A DNA stretch of 64,000 bases from MTP4 sp052056915 (GTDB taxonomy: Archaea; Halobacteriota; Methanosarcinia; Methanosarcinales; Methanosarcinaceae), in contig NZ_CP195119.1 in NCBI RefSeq assembly GCF_052056915.1, forward strand, positions 434,001 through 498,000, in the 5' to 3' direction. Position numbers and translations under genes: made by a program. Shown here piece after piece: positions 8,601 through 18,696 of the stretch (its first letter is position 1; the number at the start of each line of letters is the position of its first letter). The notes under the pieces are model-generated. The model had not been told where the DNA came from and did not search any database. It saw nothing but the letters and a program-made list of their open reading frames with translations.

Positions 8601-11600
8601 ACCTCAATAATTCAAACAGCAACCTCATCTACAATAACTATTTCAACAGCACCAATAACGTTTATGATGACGGATACAACATCTGGAACATAACGAAAAC
8701 ACCAGGCACAAACATTATCGGAGGGCCTTTCCTCGGGGGGAACTACTGGTCGGATTATGCAGGTGCCGATACCGATGGAGACGGCCTGGGAGATACCCTG
8801 CTTCCATATAATTCCGATGGGCAAATAGCCAGTGGAGGAGATTATCTGCCCCTGGTAAAACCAGCCGAGCCCCCTGCAGCAGAATGTATCACAGTGAACA
8901 ACGGTGCCGGGTAGGGAGCAGATTTTACTTCAATTCAGGCTGCCGTGGATGCTGCAAAGGATGGGGACACTATCATTGTGTACAGCGGCACCTATACGGA
9001 AAATATAGATGTAAACAAGGAACTGACAATAATCTCAGAATCAGGAAATCCGGAGGATACTGTTGTAAAGGCCCCCGGTGGGTACGGAAAGATCTTCAAT
9101 ATAACTGCAAATAATGTGACAATAAATGGCTTTAAGGTAGAAGGCGGTGATCAGGGAATAATCCTTGATTGCGTTCAGTATAACAACATTAGTAATAACA
9201 AAATATCTTGCATGCATGGAATTGTGCTAGGCTCTTCCAGCTACAACACATTGCACAATAATAATTGCGGCTATTTAAATAGCATCGATATTTCTTATTC
9301 AAATAACAACCTCTTGAGCAATAACAGTTTTTTGGCGATGGAATTTTGCTTTTTTATGCGTCATTCCAACAACAATATACTGATAGGGAACAGTATTCAT
9401 GGTGAACATCCCTTTTTGCTTGAATATTCCTGCAACAACAAAATGTACAATAATTCAATAACTGGATTTGACGGGACCAGTTTGTTATATTCAAGCAACA
9501 ACACAATGAACAATAATTCAATGGGTGGAGGTGACGTAGGGATCATGGTGTCACATTCAAACAACACCATGATGAACAATAACTATGTCTCCAGTGCTCA
9601 GGGAATCATTATTGGTTCTTCCAGTTATTGCATAATGAGCAATAATACAGTCAGTGCCCAAGGCCTTAATGGTTTCAGTCTGAGTAACTCCAACAACAAC
9701 ATATTGAAAGACAACATTGTGGTCGAAGATGAGCATTACTCTGCATGCTGCAGCTTCTATCTGGGATCATCCAACAATAACATATTGACTGGAAACATAG
9801 CAAGACAAACAATACTCGACGAAGGTTGTTGGAATATTAACCTCATTAATTCAAGCAGCAACCTCATCTACAACAATTATTTTAACAGCACCAAAAACGT
9901 ATACGACAACGGAAACAACATCTGGAATATCACGAAAACAGAAGGCATAAACATTGTCGGAGGGCCTTTCCTCGGGGGGAACTACTGGTCGGATTATGCA
10001 GGTGCCGATACCGATGGAGACGGCCTGGGAGATACCCTGCTTCCATATAATTCCGATGGGCAAATAGCCAGTGGAGGAGATTATCTGCCCCTGGTAAAAC
10101 CAGCCGAGCTCCCTGAACCTGCAGCAATATATACCGTAAACAACGGTACCGGACCGACAGCAGATTTTACTTCAATTCAGGCTGCCGTGGATGCTGCAAA
10201 GGACGGGGACACTATCCTTGTTTACAGCGGCATCTATATGGAAAATATAGATGTGAACAAGGAACTGACAATAACCTCCCAATCGGGAAATCCTGAGGAT
10301 ACGGTCGTCCAGACATTCAAAATAACTGCAAATAACGTGACAATAAATGGCTTTGTGGTAAAAGGTTATTCTGGAATACGCCTTGATGGCGCTCAGTATA
10401 ACAACATTAGTAACAATGAATTCTATCGAATCTCTCTGAGATCTTCCAGCAACAACACGGTGAGAAATAACAGTTGCGAGGGGGCATCAGATTGCTTCTA
10501 TATTACTTATTCAAACAACAACTTGATAATCAATAACAGTTTTTTGGCTATGGAACTTGGCATTTATATGCTTCATTCCAACAACAACATACTGATAGGG
10601 AACAGTATAGGTGCAGGAGATCACGGTTTAGTGCTTTATTATTCTCACAACAACACGGTGAGCAATACTACAGTAGGTGCCTGCTGGGAACCTATAGGTC
10701 TGAGGTTTTCCAGTAATAACATAGTAAGCAATAACTACATGTCCGTCGCTGATACTGCAATTTTTCTGCATGATTCCTGCAACAATAACACAGTGAGCAA
10801 TAACTATGTAAGGTCTGCTTCTGTCGCAATCAATCTGTGGTCTTCCAGCAACAACAACACAGTGAGCAATAACTATGTAGGTCATGCTTCTCCCGCAGTC
10901 AATCTGAGATCTTCTAGCAACAACAGAGTGAACAATAATACAGTAAATACCGGCTCTACTGCTTTCAATCTGAAAGATTCCAACAACAACGTTCTGAAAG
11001 ACAACATTGCAAACAATGCTGATTTCGGAACCAAGTCCAGCTTCTGTCTGGAATCCTCCAATTACAATATACTGACCGGCAATGTAGCAGGAAAGAAAAA
11101 AATCCAAGAAGGTAAGGAAAATATCTACCTCAATAATTCAAACAGCAACCTCATCTACAACAACTACTTCAACAGCACCAATAACGTTTATGATGACGGG
11201 AACAACATCTGGAATATCACGAAAACACCGGGCACAAACATAATCGGAGGGTCTTTCTTCGGTGGGAACTACTGGTCGGATTATGCCGGTTCCGACACCG
11301 ATGGAGACGGTCTTGGAGATACTTTGCTTCCGTATAATTCCGAAGGGCAAATAGCCAACGGAGGAGATTATCTACCCCTGGTAACACCATCAGGAACCAC
11401 TCCGTCGATCCCGGCAACAGTCGGGTCAGAAGGGACTGATACCAGCCGGGTGAATTATGAGACTTCTGCCTCCAGATCCGGCTCCAGACTCGTAACCAGA
11501 CCCGGACACGCGCCTGATTCAACTGTCCTTTCATTTGACCCTGAGACTGCTTTCGTAATCGAAGGGGAGGGGACCGAAATTCGGGTTGTGGCAGACGAAT

Positions 11601-12136
11601 TCCCCGAAGGACTTGCAGGCTACAACCTGACCTTCAGCATTGAAGACCCGGAAATTGCGGAAATAACGGAAATCGAGTTCCCGGTGTGGGCAAACCTGAC
11701 CGCCAGTTCCGGCCTTCCCGCAGCTTCGGTTTACATGACTGCTTTTGACGGGGACGAAATGATCCAGGCAGGAGCTGAAAGCGTTATTCTTGGGAACCTG
11801 ACAGTTTCCGGAAAAGCTTTTGGGAAAACAAATCTCACAATCACGGTGGAGGACCTGGATGACGATTCCGGAAACCCGGTAGAAGCTACCGTCCTTGAAG
11901 GCAGCATCGAAGTCAAAATGGCCCTTACTCCGGACTACGGTAATTCCCCGGAGAACCCGGATACAGTTGAGGGCTACAAAGACTTTACCGGAAATGAAGA
12001 AATCTCCTCCAGGGACCTTGAAATGTCCTACAACATAAAATGGATCAAAGAAAACATGCTTGAGGAGTTTTTCGATTTCAACGGAGACGGGAAGATCGAT
12101 TTCAAAGATATCGTAGCCCTTTTCAAAACTGGCTAA
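5612..12136 (+). CDS. Giant secreted beta-helix protein with four in-frame TAG codons; cohesin- and dockerin-like C-terminus
   Basis: One frame of 2,175 codons runs from ATG 5612 (six-G ribosome-binding site) to TAA 12134-12136, broken only by TAG at codons 36, 363, 687 and 1101. Residues 1-28 are a signal peptide ending near TASAA. Five beta-helix modules follow (SIQAAVDAAKDGDT openings, many SNNNTLSNN-type turns, NosD/PbH1 style), each ending GGNYWSDYAG-D-DGDGLGD. From about residue 1969 comes a cohesin-like domain, and about 2107-2174 a dockerin-like domain with the EF-hand-like DFNGDGKIDFKDIVALF. No TAA, TGA or frameshift occurs in 6.5 kb. Ambers read as pyrrolysine would give a 2,174-residue surface protein. 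If TAG stopped translation, only a 35-residue peptide would result. The modules have no usable starts or signal peptides of their own. Confidence 0.75.
5717..5719 (+). other. In-frame amber codon 1 (codon 36)
   Basis: TAG directly after the signal peptide, in the context NTNAG-TAG-GVDYTS. It is in frame with ATG 5612 (offset 105 bases) and with the module that follows. Confidence 0.85.
6698..6700 (+). other. In-frame amber codon 2 (codon 363)
   Basis: TAG at the junction of modules 1 and 2, context VNNGAG-TAG-GADFTS, in frame with ATG 5612 (offset 1,086 bases). Confidence 0.85.
7670..7672 (+). other. In-frame amber codon 3 (codon 687)
   Basis: TAG at the junction of modules 2 and 3, same context VNNGAG-TAG-GADFTS, in frame (offset 2,058 bases). 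Confidence 0.85.
8912..8914 (+). other. In-frame amber codon 4 (codon 1101)
   Basis: TAG at the junction of modules 3 and 4, context VNNGAG-TAG-GADFTS, in frame (offset 3,300 bases). At the next junction the matching position is CCG (Pro) at 10154-10156, context NNGTG-P-TADFTS. Confidence 0.85.
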
Positions 12137-12895
12137 TAGGCTCTGGATCTGAAAAAAAGGAATTTGAATCAAGTTAAGGGAGAAAAAGAGCCTGAAAACT
12201 CTTTTTCCGCCTTCACTTCTTTGGTTTTCAGGATCCTTTTCAGAGCAGGTATAATACCCGGTTGAAAATTTAGATTAGGGGCTCAAAAAGGATGCTTAAA
12301 ATTTCCAGACCTCATACTTTTTTATCAGCATTGGTTTTACCACCTTTTTTAAAGGCATATAGCTACCTGGTATTTTTTGTGCGAACTTGCGTATGTATAA
12401 CGCAAAATTTGAATTATGAAAAAATAATTTTTACTTCATTTTTTAAAGTTGTCATATGCAATTATGGTCACTCCACTACTATCTTTAGTCCTCCAAATAT
12501 ACTTTATGGAAAAGCCGGTCGTCAAAGATGACCGGTGAGAGTGCCGGTACCTTGAAAGCAAATTGAAAAAAGGTTTTTGGGAATAACAACAAGGTAATTA
12601 CATCTGATTACAGCTGCCCTGTCTGAGTTAAATTTATATAAACCCACCAATTTTTTTTCATTATTCCATTTTTACGCCCAGACCGCTATTTTGAAAGGGG
12701 CCAAAAGTGGAAAATCGATTGGATTGAAGGAATATGAGGGTCGGTTTTTGTAGAACTTCGAAAGTCAAGTTGCTGCCTGGAATCATAAAAATCTATAATT
12801 TTTCTTTTAGTCGCGATGAAACCACAACAGTACGAGATCCGTTTCGCTGCGTTCAAGCGGACTTAAAGCCATAACAGCAGTTTTTACCGTGATCC
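12137..12895. other. Gene-free region with one palindromic repeat
   Basis: About 760 bp. It contains copy A of the palindromic repeat family (12508-12557, listed separately) and an AT-rich stretch at about 12620-12670. A short open frame at 12292-12531 has no ribosome-binding site and no recognisable motif, and it ends inside the palindrome, so I do not call it a gene. Confidence 0.5.
12508..12557 (+). repeat. Palindromic intergenic repeat, copy A
   Basis: The frame is GGAAAAG, stem CCGGTC / GACCGG around a nine-base loop, then TGAG and GTGCCGGTACC. It matches copy C at 50615 almost base for base outside the loop and lies in non-coding DNA. Confidence 0.7.
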
Positions 12896-13090
12896 GTGGT
12901 TATTTTCCCAGGTGAAAGCGAAACTGAGGCAGGAAAAGTCGGGGAACAGAAACCAAAAATAATCACCCGAACTCCCGAAGATATCGCAAAAATCCTGACA
13001 AGCAAGCGTATCCGCCTGCTTCGGGTAATTCGGGAAAAGAAACCGGAATCTTATTTTGAATATTTGGAATTATATCTGGCTTCGCTATGA
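12896..13090 (+). pseudogene. Fragment of a winged-helix regulator (HVO_A0114-like)
   Basis: A 64-codon frame from GTG 12896. The part RTPEDIAKILTSKRIRLL followed by RVIREKKPES resembles the first helices of the HVO_A0114-type archaeal DNA-binding domain, in which a segment like 'LTPKRLELLRAI..PES' precedes the recognition helix. The recognition helix and wing are missing: the sequence turns to YFEYLELYLASL and stops. It is most likely a decayed regulator; expression of a short peptide cannot be excluded. Confidence 0.45.
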
Positions 13091-13313
13091 GAATATAAAA
13101 GACAATAACGGAACATATTGATATTTTCTTCATATTCCTTTTGCTAATCAGCTACTTTTTTCCTGACCTATTTTTCTGCTACCCTAAAAAATGGATATTA
13201 TTATATTAAATGATATAAAAATAGATCACGTTTATTCGAAGAATTAAAGGATTTTTAATTTTTTTTTGAAATTCAAGGAATAAGACTCCAATATTTTGAT
13301 AGAGGTAAGGGCT

Positions 13314-13913
13314 ATGGGGGAGAAAGAAAATTCAAATGCAGAAACCAGGATACGGGAGAACATTGAGGAGCTGTGTGAAAATAATTATGAGTTGATTAAA
13401 GAGGAAATTGTCTCTGCCGTAATGAAAGGGGTCGAAGAAGGGGTCGAAGAAGGAGTTAGAAACGGGATACTTGGCGGGCTGAATGAATGTTTTGAGATGG
13501 GACTCCCGAACATCAGGGCCATTCATGTAAAAAATATGGGCGAAGTAGTGGAAGAAGTGGCTTTTGATACAACAAAAAATCAGGTGAAGGACCGTGTAAA
13601 AAGGGAGACATGCCCTATTCTGGAACACAGGGGAGACATGCTCTGCGACATGATACTGGATGAAATAAAAGAGGAAAGGGAAGGGTTTTCCGAAGCGGAA
13701 CTGGACGTAATACGAGCCCTGAATGTTGAGAAAGTTTGTAAGGACAAAGCAAACGAAATCAAGCAGGATATCAGGAAAAAACTTCCGCAAAACTTCGTAG
13801 CGCTTGCTTTATTCGACGGGATGCTGGAGGCAATAGCCGAATGTATGACTGAAGACGTTGAAAGTTGCAGCGAAAAAATCCAGGAAACTGCCCGACAAAA
13901 AAGCTCCATTTAA
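13314..13913 (+). CDS. Uncharacterised soluble protein upstream of the BACON-repeat protein
   Basis: I do not recognise this 199-residue protein. It is acidic, apparently all-helical, without signal peptide or membrane segment. A glycine-rich stretch VMKGVEEGVEEGVRNGILGG lies near residues 37-56, and four cysteines are scattered in the second half. ATG 13314 is preferred because GAGGTAAGG lies just ahead of it; a TTG at 13296 overlaps that site. The gene is 63 bp ahead of the BACON-repeat gene, in the same direction and with its own ribosome-binding site in between, so the two probably form an operon. The helical, charged character resembles the cytoplasmic head of the next protein, suggesting they may interact. 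Confidence 0.7.
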   Translation: MGEKENSNAETRIRENIEELCENNYELIKEEIVSAVMKGVEEGVEEGVRNGILGGLNECFEMGLPNIRAIHVKNMGEVVEEVAFDTTKNQVKDRVKRETCPILEHRGDMLCDMILDEIKEEREGFSEAELDVIRALNVEKVCKDKANEIKQDIRKKLPQNFVALALFDGMLEAIAECMTEDVESCSEKIQETARQKSSI

Positions 13914-13976
13914 AAAAGGGCCATTCAAAAAGGGAAGTTTAAGCAGGAGGTCAATCTGAGATAGCGAGGGGAGATT

Positions 13977-16813
13977 ATGGGGAGGGATCAAGACCACGAA
14001 GAAATCAAAGAACCTGTTGAGAACCTGGCAAAGGAAATAACGCAAAAGTATAGTCAGGAGCTTACAAGAGAAGCAATCAAAAAAGCCTTAAAAAATAAAA
14101 CCAGGAATCTGACTGAAAAAGAAATAAAAAATCTGGAAAAAGAGCTTAAGAACCTGACAGAAGAAGGGAAAGTCACCTATTTTAAAGAAGCATCCGATGA
14201 AATAACAAAAGACATTCTTGAAGGCAACATAACTGGTGAGAAAGCAATCGAACAGATGAGTGGAGTACTTGAAAACTCTCTCAGGGTAAAACCTTCTTTT
14301 CTGTACAGGGCAGTACTTTCTTTAAAAAATGTACCCCTGCCTCTAAAAATCGCAATATACATAATGGTCCCTATTCTAGCTGCCACGGCTCTTTTTATCA
14401 TGCCCTCACTATCGATATCCGAAGGTGACATGAGCTACAACCTTGCCGAAGGGGAATCCGGCTCAGGCCAATTCCAGGTATACAATGCCGGAGCCGGAGT
14501 TCTGTTATGGACGGCAAGCTCGGATCAGCCATGGATTACCCTGAGCCCGAAAAGAGGAGCAAATACGGGCAATGTCATCATTTTGGTTGATGCAGAAGAT
14601 ATGGAAAAGGGAACGTATGAAGGAACTATTACCATAGAGTCGCTTGCAGGAACAGAAGAGTGCCAGGTTGAGCTTGTGGTGGAAAACGGGTATCTGGAGA
14701 TGCTTGTATATCCACATTCATTTGAATTCCATCTGGCAGAGGGAGAAGTGGATACCAGGCAATTACAGATCTCAAAAGAAGGGAGTGGTACCCTGGAATG
14801 GGATGTAAGTTCAGGACCCGAATGCCCATGGGCATCCCTTAACCGGGAAAGCGGCACAAATTCCGACACGTTAACCCTTACAGCCAGTACAGAAGAACTG
14901 GAAGCGGGGACATATGAAGGAACCCTTACAATAGAATCGAATGCAGGAACAGAACAGTGTCCGATGAGACTTGTGGTGGAAAGTCAGCCACCGGTCCTGG
15001 CCGTAGACCCGCTTTCCATTGATTTCGAATTGAGAGAGGGAGAATCGGATGAGGAAGATCTTGAGATATCAAATGACGGAGAGGGAATCCTCGAGTGGGA
15101 AGTGCGTGCCGATAAACCATGGATAACCCTGGACCCGGGGAGTGGGACAAATTCGACCACTGTGACTGTCACGGTGAATACGGAGGAACTGAACCCGGGG
15201 GAAGAATACGAAGGAACAATCACAATAGAGTCGAACGGCGGGGAAGAAGAAAGCACAGTATACCTGAATGTGCTGCAGCGTATTGAAGAAGAGCCGATAT
15301 TGGCTGTTGATCCGGATCCTCTGTACTTAAATTTCGAGTTGATTGAAGAGGTATCGGACTCTGAGGAATTCTACATATCGAATGAAGGAGAGGGAATCCT
15401 TGAATGGGAAGTGAGTGCAGATGAGCCCTGGATAACCCTGGAACCGGAAAGTGGGACAAATTCTGGAACTGTAACCGTAACAATTGATACGGATGACATG
15501 AGCCTGGGGGAAGAGTACGAAGGAAACATTACAATAGAATCGAACGGAGGAGATGAAGAAGGAACAGTAAACCTTGTGCTGCCGGGAGATGAACCGATAC
15601 TGGCTGTAGATCCAGAACCACTATACTTTAGTTTCGAGCTGGTTGAAGGGGAATCGGACTCCGAGGAATTCTACATATCAAATGACGGAGAGGGGATCCT
15701 CGAGTGGGAAGTGCGTACCGACGAAGCATGGATAACCCTGGACCCGGAGAGTGGAACAAATTCGGAAACTGTGACTGTCACAATGGATACTGATAGCCTG
15801 AATCCAGGGGAAGAATACGAAGGAAACATTACAATAGAATCGAACGGAGGGTACGAAGAAGGCACAATATACCTTGTGCTGTCTGGAGAAGAACCGATAT
15901 TAGCTGTTGATCCAGACCCAATATACTTTAATTTCGAGCTTGTTGAAGGGGAATCGGACTCCGAGGAATTCTACATATCGAATGAAGGAGAGGGAATCCT
16001 TGAGTGGGAAGTGCATGCCGACGAAGCATGGATAACCCTGGACCCGGAGAGTGGGACAAATTCGGAAACTGTTACTGTTACAGTTGATGCGGGTGACCTG
16101 AGTCTAGGGGAAGAACACGAAGGAAATATTACAATAGAATCGAACGGAGGAGAGAAAGAAGGTACAATATATCTTGTACTGCAAGGTGAAGAACCGATAT
16201 TGGTTGTTGACCCGGACCCACTATACTTCAATTTCGATCTGGTTGAAGGGGAATCGGACTCAAAAGAATTATACATATCGAATGGAGGAGGCGGTGTCCT
16301 TGAGTGGAAGGTGCTTGTAGATCCTGATTTGCCTTCATGGATTTCAGTAGAACCGAGAAGCGGTACGAATTCAGAAACCGTTACCGTTACCGTTACAGTT
16401 GAGGCTACTAATTTGCTTCCAAATGAGTACAGTACAACCTTCAAGATAGTATCAAATGGAGGAGACGAAAAGGGCACAGTAAACCTGAGTGTTCTGCCCG
16501 CTTATAAGAAACCAATGCTGGCCATACGTCCTGAAATACTCCACTTTTTTTTAAATTGACCACCGGGCAACCAGGGTCTGAGCAGTTCCAGATATTAAAC
16601 GAAGGTGGAGGAAACCTTGAATGGGAAGTAAGTTCCGATCAATGGTGGATAACCCTGAATCCGGAAAGTGGCACAAACTCAGGTACTGTTACCTGTACAG
16701 TAGATACGAGTGAGATGGATCTTGGGGAGTATAGAGGAGTCATTACAATAAATTCAAATGTAGGAATTAAAAACGGGAAGGCAACTGTTGTAATAGAAGA
16801 AGGGATTCATTAA
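13977..16813 (+). CDS. Membrane-anchored BACON-like repeat protein, last repeat in the -1 frame
   Basis: ATG 13977 opens an 860-residue frame ending at TGA 16557. Residues 1-120 are a charged helical cytoplasmic head, 123-143 a membrane segment, and then come seven full repeats of about 90 residues with the pattern ILEWEV..D.PWITL.P.SGTNS-TVTVT and YEGNITIESNGG, as in BACON-type Ig-like domains. The eighth repeat starts (RPEILHFF) but continues in the -1 frame (TGQPGSEQFQILNEGG) to TAA at 16813. The switch falls at a T8 tract, 16545-16552, containing T TTT TTA in the zero frame. With a -1 shift the product is about 945 residues. This could be programmed slippage, a phase-variable tract, a mutation or a sequencing error. 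Acidic, external, probably adhesive or matrix protein. Confidence 0.75.
16547..16553 (+). promoter_or_regulatory. Slippery heptamer T TTT TTA at the frame switch
   Basis: The zero-frame codons are CAC TTT TTT TTA AAT TGA. The last T of the first TTT plus the next two codons form T TTT TTA, the same heptamer used at the HIV-1 gag-pol -1 frameshift site. After a -1 slip the next codons are AAA TTG ACC and the frame stays open for the rest of BACON repeat 8. I see no strong hairpin just downstream, which weakens the programmed-shift reading. Confidence 0.45.
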
Positions 16814-17063
16814 TGTCTTATTGAGGAGTATCATACCTTTTACTCTACCTGATAATCTTCATGAAAACAAGGCTCAGTAACTCCATATCTCGTGAAAAAT
16901 GTACCAACTTAGAATCAACAAGCAATCTCTTTCAAAATAGAGCACTCTTTTTTAAAGCAAGAAAGACTTAAGGCTAACAAAAACGGTCAAATTTTTAACC
17001 CTCACATAAATCCTAAAATTCATGACACAGAAAAAACTGTAAAAAATTCCGTTCTCCCATACA

Positions 17064-17918
17064 ATGGTGGTCTTTTTGTCTTCGAAACCTAGCCGTGAAA
17101 CTTTTATCCGGTCTCTTGTGGACCTTCTCAGAAAAGCGGAAACCGGACTTTCCGATGATGTTGTAAACGCTATCAGAAAAGCCGAAGCCAGTGAGAAAAG
17201 CCCGGTTGCAAAGTCCCAGGTCCAGGCAATCCTGAAAAACATCGAAATTGCCGAAACCCACGGCGTGCCCATCTGCCAGGACACCGGTATCCTGATCTTT
17301 TTTGTGGAACTCGGAAGCGAGTTCCATGCAGGTTTTGATCTTGAAGCTGCAATCCGGGAAGCTTCTGCCCTTGCGACCCGAGAAATTCCGCTCCGCCCCA
17401 ACGCCGTGGACCCCCTGACCCGGAAAAACAGCGGGGACAATACGGGAAACGGGATCCCGGACATCAACTGGAAACTCGTGCCGGGAAAGCAGCTGAAAAT
17501 CACGGTTGCCCCGAAAGGTGCGGGTTCGGAAAACATGAGCGCTCTTCGGATGCTGAACCCCACTGAGGTGGAAGGCATCAAGAAATTCGTGCTCGAAACA
17601 GTAACAAGCGCGGGCGGAATGCCCTGCCCTCCCCTGACTCTAGGGATAGGGATCGGAGGTTCCTTTGACAAATCTGCCAGGCTTGCAAAAGAAGCTCTCC
17701 TGGAACCCCTTGACAGTCCCATGAGCGAGTTTGAAAAGGAAATCCTTGGAGCCGTAAACGCCCTTGGAATCGGGTGCATGGGCCTGGGGGGAAGCACAAC
17801 AGCCCTTGCAGTCCACGTAAAAACCGCCCACTGCCACACGGCTTCCCTTCCCGTGGCTCTGAACATCCAGTGCTGGGCGAACCGGCACGCTTCAATCGTA
17901 TTCGGGGGGGATGAATAA
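17064..17918 (+). CDS. fumA: Fumarate hydratase (class I), alpha subunit
   Basis: A 284-residue protein matching the N-terminal domain of class I fumarases, which interconvert fumarate and malate using a [4Fe-4S] cluster. Likely cluster cysteines are C71 (VPICQDTG), C188 (GGMPCPP) and C270 (NIQCWANRH). SGDNTGNGIPDINW and GIGIGGSFDKSA are further family motifs. In archaea the enzyme is split into two genes; the stop TAA at 17916-17918 shares its last base with the ATG of the beta gene, so translation is probably coupled. L-tartrate dehydratase is a close relative, but fumarase is the expected activity in a methanogen's partial TCA pathway. Confidence 0.9.
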   Translation: MVVFLSSKPSRETFIRSLVDLLRKAETGLSDDVVNAIRKAEASEKSPVAKSQVQAILKNIEIAETHGVPICQDTGILIFFVELGSEFHAGFDLEAAIREASALATREIPLRPNAVDPLTRKNSGDNTGNGIPDINWKLVPGKQLKITVAPKGAGSENMSALRMLNPTEVEGIKKFVLETVTSAGGMPCPPLTLGIGIGGSFDKSARLAKEALLEPLDSPMSEFEKEILGAVNALGIGCMGLGGSTTALAVHVKTAHCHTASLPVALNIQCWANRHASIVFGGDE

Positions 17919-18547
17919 TGGAGTGGCACCTGAAGACCCCTCTTGGCGCGGAAGACGTAAAAAAGCTTGAGGCAGGAGACGTAGTCTATATCTCCGGAGA
18001 GATCCTGACAGCCCGGGACGAAGCCCATGCCCGCATCCTGGAATTTGCAGAAAACGGAGAAGACCTTCCTTTCTCCCTTGAAGGAGCGGTAATCTACCAC
18101 TGCGGCCCCCTCATGCAGCAAACAGGGGAAGGAAAAGACGAAGAGGAAAAAGAAAGAGAAGAAGGGGAGGAAGAAAAGCCGGGGTGGCAAGTAGTCTCAG
18201 CAGGCCCCACAACCAGCGGCAGGATGTCAAAAATGACCCCTCCACTCCTGGAAACCCACAACGTGCGGGCAGTCATCGGCAAAGGCGGAATGAAAAACGT
18301 TTCCGAAGCCATGAAAGACAAATGTGTCTATCTTGCCTACACCGGAGGCTGTGCAGCCCTTGCCGCAGAGTTGATAAAGGAAGTGAAAACCGTCCACTGG
18401 CTTGACCTGGGGATGCCCGAAGCTGTCTGGGTCCTGGGTGTGGAGGAGTTCGGCCCCCTTATCGTGGGGATTGATTCGAAAGGCAGGGACATTTTTACGG
18501 AAGTAAGGGAAAAGGCTGAGAAAGTGCTTGCAGAAATGAAAAACTGA
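17918..18547 (+). CDS. fumB: Fumarate hydratase (class I), beta subunit
   Basis: A 209-residue partner of the preceding gene, matching the C-terminal domain of class I fumarases. Motifs seen are GDVVYISGEILTARDEAH, PTTSGRMSKMTPPLL and GKGGM. It is longer than the usual 180-190 residues because of a highly acidic insert near residues 70-85 (EGKDEEEKEREEGEEEKP), which is a loop insertion that should not touch the active site. It starts one base before the alpha gene ends. Cytoplasmic, forming a heteromeric complex with the alpha subunit. Confidence 0.9.
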   Translation: MEWHLKTPLGAEDVKKLEAGDVVYISGEILTARDEAHARILEFAENGEDLPFSLEGAVIYHCGPLMQQTGEGKDEEEKEREEGEEEKPGWQVVSAGPTTSGRMSKMTPPLLETHNVRAVIGKGGMKNVSEAMKDKCVYLAYTGGCAALAAELIKEVKTVHWLDLGMPEAVWVLGVEEFGPLIVGIDSKGRDIFTEVREKAEKVLAEMKN

Positions 18548-18696
18548 GACGTGCTTTCGGGAATTAAAAGCTGGGAAAGTACTCACAGAAATGAAAAACT
18601 GAAAAAAATGCATTCGGAACGAAAGCTAAAAAATTGATTGCAGAAATAAAAACCGGATTAAAAAGTTGAGCTCATATCCTGAGCTCAAACCCTGTT

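Larger units (their letters stand above)
5720..11393 (+). repeat. Five tandem beta-helix modules
   Basis: Module starts, taken just after the TAG (or CCG) codon, lie at 5720, 6701, 7673, 8915 and 10157; module lengths are about 981, 972, 1,242, 1,242 and 1,240 bp. Each opens with a conserved block (SIQAAVDAAKDGDTI through VNKELTI) and closes with a conserved block around GGNYWSDYAG and DYLPLVKPAE. Modules 3 and 4 are the most alike over their full length and look like the latest duplication. The central parts vary in repeat number. Confidence 0.85.

Noticed and set aside
5750..8914. Separate beta-helix genes starting at 5750, 6731, 7703 and 8945
   Set aside because: These 'starts' are the GTG codon of the V in SIQAAVDAAK, inside a conserved block, without ribosome-binding sites or signal peptides. 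All lie in one continuous frame with ATG 5612, so they are pieces of one gene divided by TAG.
11531..12172. 213-codon reverse frame opposite the cohesin/dockerin end
   Set aside because: Antisense of a well-supported coding region; no domain or start signal.
12292..12531. 79-codon frame
   Set aside because: No ribosome-binding site, no motif, odd composition, and it ends inside a palindromic repeat.
16557..16559. TGA read as selenocysteine in the BACON-repeat gene
   Set aside because: Repeat 8 continues in the -1 frame, not in the same frame after TGA, so stop-codon recoding would not restore the protein.
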